The notes beneath the pieces were generated by a model, which was given only the letters and a program-made list of their open reading frames with translations, made no database searches and had not been told where the DNA came from. The position numbers and the translations under genes are program-made. From positions 1 to 10,243 of the forward strand of contig CAIXOZ010000207.1 in assembly GCA_903921295.1 (NCBI GenBank): 10,243 bases of DNA, in the 5' to 3' direction. The stretch's first letter is position 1; the number at the start of each line of letters is the position of its first letter. The DNA is from an uncultured cyanobacterium. GTDB taxonomy: Bacteria > Cyanobacteriota > Cyanobacteriia > PCC-6307 > Cyanobiaceae. Shown here piece by piece: positions 1 to 6,547 of this stretch.

Positions 1-474
1 AGCAATGACGACGCCAACGGGAACCTGAACGCCCAGATCAACTTCACGGCCGCCACCACTGGCACCTACTACCTCGATGCCGGCGCCTCTGCCAATGCCG
101 GCACGGGTCAGTACCAGCTGCTGGTGTCCCAACTGGCCACCGATCAGTACAGCGCCGATACCAGCACCACCGGAACGATCGCTGTCGGCGGCAGCGTCAC
201 CTCCACGATCGACAGCTTCGGTGATCACGACTGGTTCCGGATCAGCCTCACCGCCGGCAGAAGCTACACCTTCAACCTCAACCAGGTGGTGAGCGGGGGT
301 CTCGCCGACCCGCTGCTCAATCTGCGCAACAGCACCGGAGTGGTGCTGTCCAGCAATGATGACGCCAACGGGAGCATGAACTCCCAGATCAACTTCACGG
401 CCACCACCACCGGCACCTATTACCTCGATGCCGGCGCCTATGCCGACGGTGGCACAGGCCAGTATCAGTTGCTT
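1..474 (+). repeat. Direct repeat, period 351 bases, inside the protease gene (PPC modules)
   Basis: Bases 1-123 and 352-474 align without gaps, with about 17 differences in 123 positions. Both encode SNDDANG, then INFTA, GTYYLDAGA and GTGQYQLL. The spacing of 117 codons is one PPC-type module. The first copy is cut by the window edge, so more copies may lie upstream. The high DNA similarity points to a recent duplication or to homogenisation between copies. Confidence 0.9.
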
Positions 475-1872
475 GCTGCAGAAACGTCAGTCAACCCACC
501 CCCAGTCACTGGATTCTCGAGCGTCACGGGCTATGGCGAAGCGAGTGTCAAGCGCGCTCTGGAAGCCATGCTGAACACCAGCCTGCCCAGTGTTGCTGAT
601 CTGGGAGGCGTCTTCTGGGGCCTGGATCGCCTCGGAGCACCTGAGGTGTGGAATGCGGGGTACACCGGCACGGGCATCACTGTGGCTGTGATCGACACCG
701 GCGTGGATTACACCCACACTGATCTGGATGGCAACATCTGGATCAACAGCGGTGAAATTGCCGGCAATGGCGTCGACGACGATGGCAACGGCTACATCGA
801 TGATGTTCGGGGTTGGAACTTCGATGCCAACACCAACAACGTGATGGATGACAACAGCCACGGTACCCATGTGGCTGGAACGATTGCGGGTGAAAACAAT
901 GGTGTCGGCATCACCGGCGTGGCCTACAACGCCAAGATCATGGCGGTGAAAGTGCTCAACGCCAACGGCAGTGGCACACTCGCCGCTGTCGCCAATGGCA
1001 TCCGTTATGCCGCTAACAATGGCGCCAAGGTGATCAATCTCAGCCTTGGTGGAGGCGGCAGTTCTGAACTGCTGGCAGCCGTGAGCTATGCCACCTCCCG
1101 CGGAGCCGTGGTGGTGATGGCCGCGGGCAATGAGGGCGCCCCCGTGCCGAGCAGTCCCGCTTCCTATGCCCAGTCCTATGGACTGGCGGTCGGCGCGATC
1201 GACAGCGCCGGCAACCTCGCGGCCTTCTCGAACCGTGCTGGCAGCACTCCCCTCGACTACATCACGGCGGCAGGCGTGAATGTCTATTCGACGGTACCCG
1301 GCGGCCGCTACGCCAGCTACAGCGGCACCTCCATGGCCACACCGCACATCGCCGGAGCCATGGCCCTGCTGCAACAGGCGAACATCCAGAACAACAAGGG
1401 CCTCTCCGTGGCCGCTCTGGAGACGCTGATCACCAGCACCGCCAGCAACATGGTTACGGCGACCACCCTGAGCGGAAGCACCAGCACGACCGGCTCCACC
1501 AGCACGGCCATGATCCGCTCCCAGACGCTCGAAGACGCCGGGGCCAAGCCCCTGACGCCAGAGGGTGATGATGCCTGGACGATTGACACGGAACGCCGCG
1601 GTTCTGAGGCAGGGTTCAACAACGAACGACCCGCCCTCGAACTGCTGCGCCCCAACCCGATGGCGAACGCCTTCGGCATGGGCGAACGACCGGGGGCCAG
1701 CGGCCGTGGCGCAGGGTCTGGTTCGGCCTCCCTGCCTGACGCGATGGTGAGCACGATCTCCACCCTGACCAGCAGCGGCCGTCGCTTCGCGAGCTCCAGG
1801 CCTGATCCTCTGACCGGCCTCCATCACGATCCTGAAAGCGCCCTGAACCCATGGTCCCAGGCCCTCGTCTGA
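1..1872 (+). CDS. Subtilisin-like serine protease (S8 family) with PPC-type repeats, 5' end outside window
   Basis: Reads in frame from base 1, so the gene starts upstream and its signal peptide cannot be seen; 623 codons are present. Order of parts: the end of one PPC-type beta-sandwich repeat (codons 1-41), a complete second repeat (about 42-158), a short linker, then a peptidase S8 domain (about 190-480). The catalytic set is complete: Asp at codon 232 (AVIDTGVDYTH), His at 287 (NSHGTHVAGT), oxyanion Asn at 377 (AAGNEG) and Ser at 444 (SGTSMATPH). An acidic insert just after the Asp (DDDGNGYIDD) is common in large secreted subtilases and may bind calcium. In this family PPC domains usually flank secreted proteases and are often removed during maturation. 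Here they lie before the catalytic domain. After about codon 480 the chain becomes a Ser/Thr/Gly-rich tail of some 140 residues without a recognisable domain. The natural substrate is unknown; action outside the cytoplasm is inferred from the family. Confidence 0.95.
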   Translation, partial: SNDDANGNLNAQINFTAATTGTYYLDAGASANAGTGQYQLLVSQLATDQYSADTSTTGTIAVGGSVTSTIDSFGDHDWFRISLTAGRSYTFNLNQVVSGGLADPLLNLRNSTGVVLSSNDDANGSMNSQINFTATTTGTYYLDAGAYADGGTGQYQLLAAETSVNPPPVTGFSSVTGYGEASVKRALEAMLNTSLPSVADLGGVFWGLDRLGAPEVWNAGYTGTGITVAVIDTGVDYTHTDLDGNIWINSGEIAGNGVDDDGNGYIDDVRGWNFDANTNNVMDDNSHGTHVAGTIAGENNGVGITGVAYNAKIMAVKVLNANGSGTLAAVANGIRYAANNGAKVINLSLGGGGSSELLAAVSYATSRGAVVVMAAGNEGAPVPSSPASYAQSYGLAVGAIDSAGNLAAFSNRAGSTPLDYITAAGVNVYSTVPGGRYASYSGTSMATPHIAGAMALLQQANIQNNKGLSVAALETLITSTASNMVTATTLSGSTSTTGSTSTAMIRSQTLEDAGAKPLTPEGDDAWTIDTERRGSEAGFNNERPALELLRPNPMANAFGMGERPGASGRGAGSGSASLPDAMVSTISTLTSSGRRFASSRPDPLTGLHHDPESALNPWSQALV

Positions 1873-2381
1873 GCCGCTGGCTGGCACGCTGGCTGGCCAT
1901 CCCGGCCAGCCTTCTCTCCCTGGGCGTCGTGACGGCAGCCCTGGCCGGACCTCCGCACCAGCTCGGAACCGCCCCGATCATCCTCGAGGGGTCGGTGGTC
2001 GTGGTCAGGGGCAATCAACTGCCCGGTCCTCGCCGTGAAGCCCCAACCCCTGCACAGGCTTGCACCGTGATCGCCGTGGCTGGAGCGGTGATACCGGTGC
2101 TGCCGGGTCAGGCCCTGCTGCCAAGCAAGGCCCTGAAAGCGCCGATCCTGGCCAGGGCCCGCTGCAACCGACAGGGGCGCTTTCGACTGATCGTTCCCGC
2201 GGTAGCGCGTTGGCCAGGGGCCTACCGGGGCTCCGCTCAGCTGACCCTGATGCTCCAGGTTCCAGGCGGCTATTACCTCAACCTCTTCGATGGCCGGGGC
2301 CAGTTCGCCTCGTTCGCCCTGCCCCTGGCGCTGAATCCAACGCCGATCACACTGATGGACGACAGAGACGCGCTGCATTGA
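1851..2381 (+). CDS. Small exported protein of unknown function, overlapping the protease gene
   Basis: 176 residues from ATG at 1851, which lies inside the last codons of the protease gene in another frame (22-base overlap). This suggests translational coupling and a shared transcript. The N-terminus is a clear signal peptide: Arg-containing n-region (MVPGPRLSRWLARW), hydrophobic stretch, and a likely cut after TAALA near residue 32. The mature part is rich in Pro, Val and Leu. A hydrophobic strand (ILEGSVVVVRG) is followed by two Cys about 36 residues apart (ACTV and ARCN), then GRFRLIVPA and YYLNLFDGRGQFASF. The alternation of hydrophobic strands with G-x-F-x-L/V-P looks like an immunoglobulin-like or carboxypeptidase-regulatory-like beta-sandwich, but that is only an impression. 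I do not recognise a family. Position next to a secreted protease makes a partner, inhibitor or substrate role possible. It could equally be an unrelated envelope protein. Confidence 0.8.
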   Translation: MVPGPRLSRWLARWLAIPASLLSLGVVTAALAGPPHQLGTAPIILEGSVVVVRGNQLPGPRREAPTPAQACTVIAVAGAVIPVLPGQALLPSKALKAPILARARCNRQGRFRLIVPAVARWPGAYRGSAQLTLMLQVPGGYYLNLFDGRGQFASFALPLALNPTPITLMDDRDALH

Positions 2382-2407
2382 TCGCCGGCGGCCAGGGCCC
2401 GGCGATC
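2380..2407. other. Perfect hairpin (9-bp stem) at the end of the small exported gene
   Basis: GATCGCCGG (2380-2388) pairs with CCGGCGATC (2399-2407) around a 10-base loop, starting within the stop codon of the exported-protein gene. There is no T-tract after it, so a classic intrinsic terminator is not supported. It may stabilise the 3' end of the transcript or assist termination. Confidence 0.45.
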
Positions 2408-2446
2408 CGCGCGGCTGCAAGCCCTCAGCGCCGACACCCCGGGGAG

Positions 2447-2477
2447 GAGCCACTGGCGCTCATGGCCCCAGTGGCTC
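2447..2477. terminator. Perfect hairpin (10-bp stem), possible T-less terminator
   Basis: GAGCCACTGG (2447-2456) pairs with CCAGTGGCTC (2468-2477) around an 11-base loop, in the 159-base gap between the exported-protein gene and the lysozyme gene. The stem is stable and GC-rich, but no run of T follows. It is a candidate 3'-end structure for the protease/exported-protein unit, or a leader structure for the lysozyme transcript. Confidence 0.4.
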
Positions 2478-2540
2478 AGACCAAGACGATTGACGCCTCA
2501 GGTCCAGAAGGCCATAACAGCAGGGAGCCGAGTGATCAGA

Positions 2541-3503
2541 ATGAGCAGCGGAACCTTGGAAACCGACCAGGAGTTTCTGCTGCGGGCCGCCTCGGTGTTT
2601 GACCCCAATCGGGGATCGAGCCACCAGAGGGATCTGTTTCTGCAGACCTGGAGCCTGCTGACGCCACAGGCCCGCCAGCAGACAGTCCTGGAGTGGCGCT
2701 CGGATCAAGGAGCATCCGTCCCTGCGCCAGCCGGTAGCGGGTCAGGCGTGAGTGAAGGGGTCAGCGGTGATCCAGCGGGTCAGCCCGCGGTCCAGTCCAC
2801 AGTCGAATCCGCCAGCAACGATCCAGGCTTTCTGCTGCGCGCTGCCAGCGTTTACGACCCCGCCAGCGCCACGTCCAACCAGAGCACGTTCTTCCGCCAG
2901 GTCTGGGCGCAGGTCAGCCCTGGCGACCAGAAACGCCTGGTCAGCCTCTGGCGTCAACCCGATCCCTTCAGCGCCCCCGCTCCCGCAGCACCCGCAGGAC
3001 GGGAGGTTCCTGAGGAAGGCCTCGCCTTGATCCGAAACTTCGAGGGGTATGCCAAGGCCCTCCCTGATGGGCGCGCCCAGGCCTATCCCGATCCGATTGC
3101 CGGCTGGCAGGTGCCGACGATCGGGTTCGGCACCACCCGTTATCCCAACGGACAACAGGTGCGTCAGGGGGATGTGATCAGCCGCGATCAGGCCGATGCC
3201 TGTCTGAAGGACGCGGTCGAGCGTCAGTGTCGGCCCTCCCTGGAACGCATCCACACCTGGGGCCAGATGAACAGCCATCAGCGCAGCGCGCTCTACTCGT
3301 TCGCCTACAACCTTGGGCCGGCGTTCTACGGGGGCGCCGACTTCGCCTCAATCACCCGGGTCTGTGACAGCCCGGAACGCTGGGGCGACAAGACCTGGGT
3401 GAGCGAGCAGTTCATCAAGTACAGAAATCCCGGCTCCGCTGCCGAAACCGGACTCCGGCGCCGCCGCCAGGCCGAAGCCGATCTCTTCTGCCGGGCGATC
3501 TGA
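2541..3503 (+). CDS. GH24 (T4-type) lysozyme with two N-terminal repeats
   Basis: 320 residues from ATG at 2541. A TTG at 2490 and a GTG at 2532 are in-frame alternatives; a GGGAG at 2523-2527 lies close to the GTG and somewhat far from the ATG. The enzyme would cut the N-acetylmuramic acid to N-acetylglucosamine bond of peptidoglycan. The C-terminal half (residues 155-320) carries the GH24 signature: Glu168 in RNFEG, Asp184 in AYPDPIAGW and Thr193 in PTIGFGTT, then SFAYNLG and the closing GLRRRRQAEADLFC. The Asp-to-Thr spacing (9) is longer than in T4 lysozyme but resembles bacterial members with YPDP-x(n)-TIG. The N-terminal half holds two copies of a 46-residue module (9-54 and 94-139) separated by a Gly/Ser/Pro/Ala-rich linker. 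No signal peptide is seen, so the route to the wall is unclear. No holin or other phage gene is adjacent. Convergent with nadA, stop to stop in 20 bases. Confidence 0.9.
   Translation: MSSGTLETDQEFLLRAASVFDPNRGSSHQRDLFLQTWSLLTPQARQQTVLEWRSDQGASVPAPAGSGSGVSEGVSGDPAGQPAVQSTVESASNDPGFLLRAASVYDPASATSNQSTFFRQVWAQVSPGDQKRLVSLWRQPDPFSAPAPAAPAGREVPEEGLALIRNFEGYAKALPDGRAQAYPDPIAGWQVPTIGFGTTRYPNGQQVRQGDVISRDQADACLKDAVERQCRPSLERIHTWGQMNSHQRSALYSFAYNLGPAFYGGADFASITRVCDSPERWGDKTWVSEQFIKYRNPGSAAETGLRRRRQAEADLFCRAI
2565..2957 (+). repeat. Two 46-residue protein repeats in front of the lysozyme domain
   Basis: Residues 9-54 and 94-139 of the lysozyme share the pattern FLLRAASV[FY]DP, then S-x-Q, F-x-Q-x-W, a Pro and Gln four to five residues later, and W-R at the end. 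The copies are 85 residues apart, joined by a flexible Gly/Ser/Pro-rich linker. The spacing of hydrophobic residues suggests a small helical module, perhaps for wall or protein binding. I cannot match it to a named domain. Confidence 0.8.
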
Positions 3504-3523
3504 AAGCTCAGGAGCGCAGCGGA

Positions 3524-4498
3524 TCAGCGGCTCATCGCCAACATGCGCTCGATCGGTGCCAGGGCCTGGAGGCGCAGGCTCTCATCCAGCTCGATCGCGG
3601 GCGTCAGCGTCAACAGGCAGCGCCAGACTTTCTCAAGCGTGTTCAGACGCATGTAGGGGCAGGCATTGCAACTGCAGCCATCAAGACCAGGCACAGCAAA
3701 AAAATGCTTGCCTGGCAGACGCCGGCGCATCTGGTGCAGGATCCCGGGTTCCGTGAGAACGAGAAAGCTCTCGCAATCGCTGGTTTCTGCATGCTGGAGG
3801 AGTTTGCTGGTGGAGCCGATGAAATCCGCCAGATCAAGCAGATGCTGCTCGCACTCGGGATGGGCGATCACCTCGGCGTCAGGATGCTCCAGCTTCAATT
3901 CCAGCAGCGCCTGCTCGCTGAAGGTTTCATGGACGATGCAGCTTCCAGGCCAGAGGGTGAGCGACCGACCGCTCTGACGTTCAACCCAACGTCCAAGATT
4001 GCGATCGGGGGCAAACAGAATCGGCCTGTCCGCAGGCAGCTGGCGCACAAGATCGACAGCATTGCTACTGGTGCAGATCAGGTCGCTCTGGGCCTTCACC
4101 GCGGCCGAACAGTTGATGTAACTGACGACGATGTGGTCTGGATGCTCAGCGCGGAAACGGGCGAAAGCATCGCCCGGACAGGCATCGGCAAGGCTGCAAC
4201 CGGCCTCAAGATCCGGCAGGACCACGGTCTTGTCGGGGTTGAGGATCTTGGCCGTTTCGGCCATGAAATGGACACCGCAGAAGACGATCACCTCCGCTTC
4301 GGTGCTGGCTGCTTTGCGGGAAAGCTCCAGGGAATCACCGATGAAATCAGCGATGTCCTGGATGTCAGCCTCCTGGTAATAGTGCGCCAGGATCACGGCA
4401 TTGCGCTCCCGCCGCAACGCCTCAATCGCCGCCGGCAGGTCCGAAGGCACAGGACGATCCGCTGCCATGGCGCTCTCAAGGCCGGTGGTTGAAGGCAT
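3524..4498 (-). CDS. nadA: Quinolinate synthase NadA
   Basis: 324 residues, within the usual NadA length. Cytoplasmic [4Fe-4S] enzyme that condenses iminoaspartate with dihydroxyacetone phosphate to quinolinate, the second step of de novo NAD synthesis from aspartate. The three expected cluster ligands are visible: Cys101 in LEAGCSLADACPGD, Cys216 in AHPECEQ, and the last Cys of CSCNACPYM (Cys280). The active-site stretch AHYYQ (38-42) and GDSLELS (54-60) are typical of the family, as are VSYINCSA and the STSKLL segment. ATG at 4498 gives the longest form. Met11 (ATG at 4468) is an alternative, with a GAGAG just upstream as a possible ribosome-binding site, and conserved sequence begins only near residue 20. 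Neither nadB nor nadC is beside it in the window. Divergent from the phosphoesterase gene across a 91-base G-rich spacer. Confidence 0.97.
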   Translation of the reverse strand: MPSTTGLESAMAADRPVPSDLPAAIEALRRERNAVILAHYYQEADIQDIADFIGDSLELSRKAASTEAEVIVFCGVHFMAETAKILNPDKTVVLPDLEAGCSLADACPGDAFARFRAEHPDHIVVSYINCSAAVKAQSDLICTSSNAVDLVRQLPADRPILFAPDRNLGRWVERQSGRSLTLWPGSCIVHETFSEQALLELKLEHPDAEVIAHPECEQHLLDLADFIGSTSKLLQHAETSDCESFLVLTEPGILHQMRRRLPGKHFFAVPGLDGCSCNACPYMRLNTLEKVWRCLLTLTPAIELDESLRLQALAPIERMLAMSR

Positions 4499-4589
4499 CG
4501 ACTGCGGGGTGAGGGACTGCGGGGTGGGGGAGGTCAGGGAATGCCGGATCCCTGGCTCAGGCAGGATGGGGCCAGCCTAGGCACACGGG
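4499..4589. promoter_or_regulatory. Divergent spacer nadA / phosphoesterase with G-rich tandem repeat
   Basis: Both genes must be transcribed outward from this 91-base spacer or from inside their neighbours. It holds a 15-base tandem repeat (GACTGCGGGGTGAGG at 4500-4514 and GACTGCGGGGTGGGG at 4515-4529). The + strand from 4506 to 4530 has four G-runs with loops of 3, 5 and 1 bases, which fits the G-quadruplex pattern. An inverted repeat CAGGGA/TCCCTG (4535-4540, 4549-4554) follows. I see no convincing -10/-35 pair in either direction. Confidence 0.4.
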
Positions 4590-5471
4590 TTGGCAGAGCT
4601 GCGCATCGCCATTGCCGGTGACCTTCACGGCGCCTGGGACGACGACGACGAGGCGCTGCTGGCGCGCCTGCGACCGGATGCGCTGCTGGTGGTCGGAGAC
4701 CTGGGGGATGGGCAGGTGCTGCCGACCTCTCGGCTGACTCGGCTCACCCTGCCGATGGCCTGCATCCTCGGAAACCATGACAGTGGACGGGACGCCAGTG
4801 GCCGCACCCTGAGGCGACAGCTCGATCTGCTCGGCGAGCGGCACTGTGGCTGGGGGTTACGCCTGCTCACGCCGCCCGGGCTGGCGGTGGTCGGAGCCAG
4901 GCCGGTCAGCGCCGGCGGCGGCTTTCATCTCAACCAGGCCGCACGCTCGATCTACGGACCGGTGACGCTGGAGGAGTCGGCCCGGCGCATCGTCCATGCC
5001 GCCAGCCAGGCGCCAGGGGATCTGCCCCTGGTGGTCCTGGCCCACTGTGGGCCGAGTGGACTGGGCAGTGATGCCGGGGACCCCTGCGGTCGGGACTGGA
5101 AAGCACCGGCCTGCGATTGGGGTGATCAGGATCTGGCGATTGCCATTCAGCAGATTCAGCGCCAACGCGCCCTGCCGCTGGTGGTCTTCGGCCACATGCA
5201 CCACGCCCTGCGGCGGGGCCAGGGCGAGCGCCGCTCGATCCAGCAGGATCGCTTCGGCACCGTGTATCTCAACGCCGCCTGTGTGCCCCGGCATGGGATC
5301 GATGGCCAGGGTCGACACCTGCGTCATTTCAGCTGGGTGGAGCTCGAGGGTGATCGCCTGACGCTGGCCAGCCATCGCTGGTACGACCGCAACGGACACC
5401 TGCTCTACGAGCAGACCCTGCTGCGACCGGCCCTGAGCCCACACGACCTCAGCCCCAGCGGATCGTGCTGA
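4590..5471 (+). CDS. Calcineurin-like metallophosphoesterase, TIGR04168-type
   Basis: 293 residues with the full two-metal phosphoesterase signature: D-x-H at Asp11/His13 (AGDLHG), Asp37 (VGDLGDG), GNHD at 61-64, His152 (LAHCG) and GHMHH at 201-205. Such enzymes hydrolyse phosphomonoesters or diesters; the substrate here is unknown. Overall shape, with the start reading ELRIAIAGDLHGAWD and the late YLNAACVPRH segment, fits the uncharacterised TIGR04168 family of cyanobacteria and plants. The start is TTG at 4590. An in-frame stop at 4578-4580 leaves no ATG or GTG, and the first beta-strand would be lost with any later start. No strong ribosome-binding site is seen. The stop overlaps the GTG of the next gene by 7 bases, so the two are almost surely cotranscribed and coupled. 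No signal peptide, so probably cytoplasmic. Confidence 0.92.
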   Translation: MAELRIAIAGDLHGAWDDDDEALLARLRPDALLVVGDLGDGQVLPTSRLTRLTLPMACILGNHDSGRDASGRTLRRQLDLLGERHCGWGLRLLTPPGLAVVGARPVSAGGGFHLNQAARSIYGPVTLEESARRIVHAASQAPGDLPLVVLAHCGPSGLGSDAGDPCGRDWKAPACDWGDQDLAIAIQQIQRQRALPLVVFGHMHHALRRGQGERRSIQQDRFGTVYLNAACVPRHGIDGQGRHLRHFSWVELEGDRLTLASHRWYDRNGHLLYEQTLLRPALSPHDLSPSGSC

Positions 5472-6547
5472 TCTACGTGTGCAACAGCGCCCATGGCTTT
5501 GGCCATGGCTCCCGCACCGCAGCGGTGCTCTCTGAGCTGGCAGCGCGTCGACCCGACTGGCGGCTGGTGCTCTCCACCGCTCTCCCCGCCGACTTCCTGA
5601 AGCTGGCCTACGGGCCGGTGCCGATCGAGCATCGCCCCTGCCACTGGGATGTGGGTGTGATCCAGGCCGATGCCCTTGGATCGGATCCGAGCGCCACCCT
5701 GGCGGCCCTCGTGGATCTGGAAGCCAGGCTGCCGGCGCTCCTGGAGCGCGAGGCGCGCTGGCTGCAGACACAGGCGGAACCGGTGCTGATCCTTGCGGAT
5801 GTGCCCCCCGCTGCGGCCCTGCTGGCCGAGAGGATCAACGCGCCCCTCGTCTGGTTGGCGAGCTTTGGCTGGGACGCGATCTACCGGCCGATGGGGGAAG
5901 CCTTCCGGGGTTGGGCGGAGCAGGCCGAAGCCCTTTACCGCCGCGGTGATCGCCTGATCGCCTGCCCGCTGGCCATGCCCTTCGACTGGAACCTGCCCAC
6001 CGCAAGGATTGGTCTGACGGCTGGCCGCCCCCGGCATGCCCCTGAGCAGCTGCGCCAGCGCCTGGATCTGCCGGCCGAGCGCGAACGCTGCATCCTCGTC
6101 AGCTTCGGGGGTCTGGGACTGGCCTCGCCGAGGCAGCTGTTCGAGCGCTGGCCAGACCAGGTGTTCATCGGCACGGAGCCGACACTGGCGGGACTGGCCA
6201 ACGGACGATGCCTACCGCCCGACCTGCGCCCCCTTGATCTGATGCCGCTCTGCGATCGTTTGATCACCAAACCGGGATACAGCAGCTTCTGCGAGGCGAT
6301 CAGCCAGGGATTGAGCCTTCATGTGGTCCATCGCGATGGCTTCGCTGAAGCAGCGGTTCTGGAGGCGGCACTGCAGCGCAGCGGTCGTCATCGGCTGCTG
6401 AGCCAGGCGCAGTGGCACAGCGGCGACTGGGAGCTGGACCGCAGGCCTGTGGAGCCGAGCGGACCGCTGCTGGATGACCAGGGGGCCCTGGCTGCCGCCA
6501 CGTTGCTGGAGGACTGGGCCGGCGCTTGGTTTCCGCAGGCCAGCTGA
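5465..6547 (+). CDS. GT-B glycosyltransferase-like protein, related to the N-terminal domain of L-arabinokinase
   Basis: 360 residues from GTG at 5465, overlapping the phosphoesterase stop. The two-domain GT-B layout is visible. The N-terminal Rossmann half opens with HGFGHGSR (10-17), continues with WDVGVIQADAL (61-71) and LASFGWDAIY (131-140). The C-terminal half begins at ILVSFGGLG (210-218) and holds the likely nucleotide-sugar site ITKPGYSSFCEAISQG (267-282), the place of the GxG...E motif in MurG-like enzymes. From memory, the HGFGH, QADAL, SW/GWD-IY and K-GY-S-EA order matches the glycosyltransferase-like N-terminal domain of plant L-arabinokinase. The kinase half is absent. Donor and acceptor are unknown. 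No membrane segment or signal peptide, so a cytoplasmic role in sugar metabolism or polysaccharide precursors is the best guess. It could also be a non-catalytic sugar-nucleotide binding protein. Confidence 0.88.
   Translation: MLIYVCNSAHGFGHGSRTAAVLSELAARRPDWRLVLSTALPADFLKLAYGPVPIEHRPCHWDVGVIQADALGSDPSATLAALVDLEARLPALLEREARWLQTQAEPVLILADVPPAAALLAERINAPLVWLASFGWDAIYRPMGEAFRGWAEQAEALYRRGDRLIACPLAMPFDWNLPTARIGLTAGRPRHAPEQLRQRLDLPAERERCILVSFGGLGLASPRQLFERWPDQVFIGTEPTLAGLANGRCLPPDLRPLDLMPLCDRLITKPGYSSFCEAISQGLSLHVVHRDGFAEAAVLEAALQRSGRHRLLSQAQWHSGDWELDRRPVEPSGPLLDDQGALAAATLLEDWAGAWFPQAS

Noticed and set aside
487..1887. Long open frame on the minus strand opposite the protease
   Set aside because: It is rich in Gly/Ala/His/Arg with no domain, lies fully opposite a well-defined subtilase with all catalytic residues, and is a typical GC-rich antisense shadow.
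2541..3503. Prophage lysis cassette
   Set aside because: There is a lysozyme but no holin, spanin, tail or integrase gene; neighbours are nadA and a protease/exported-protein pair.
3704..4492. Open frame on the plus strand opposite nadA
   Set aside because: NadA on the minus strand has all three cluster cysteines and full length; the opposite frame shows no family features.
4857..5771. Minus-strand open frame across the phosphoesterase/GT-B junction
   Set aside because: Both plus-strand genes have complete motifs; the antisense frame is low-complexity Arg/Ala/Gly sequence.
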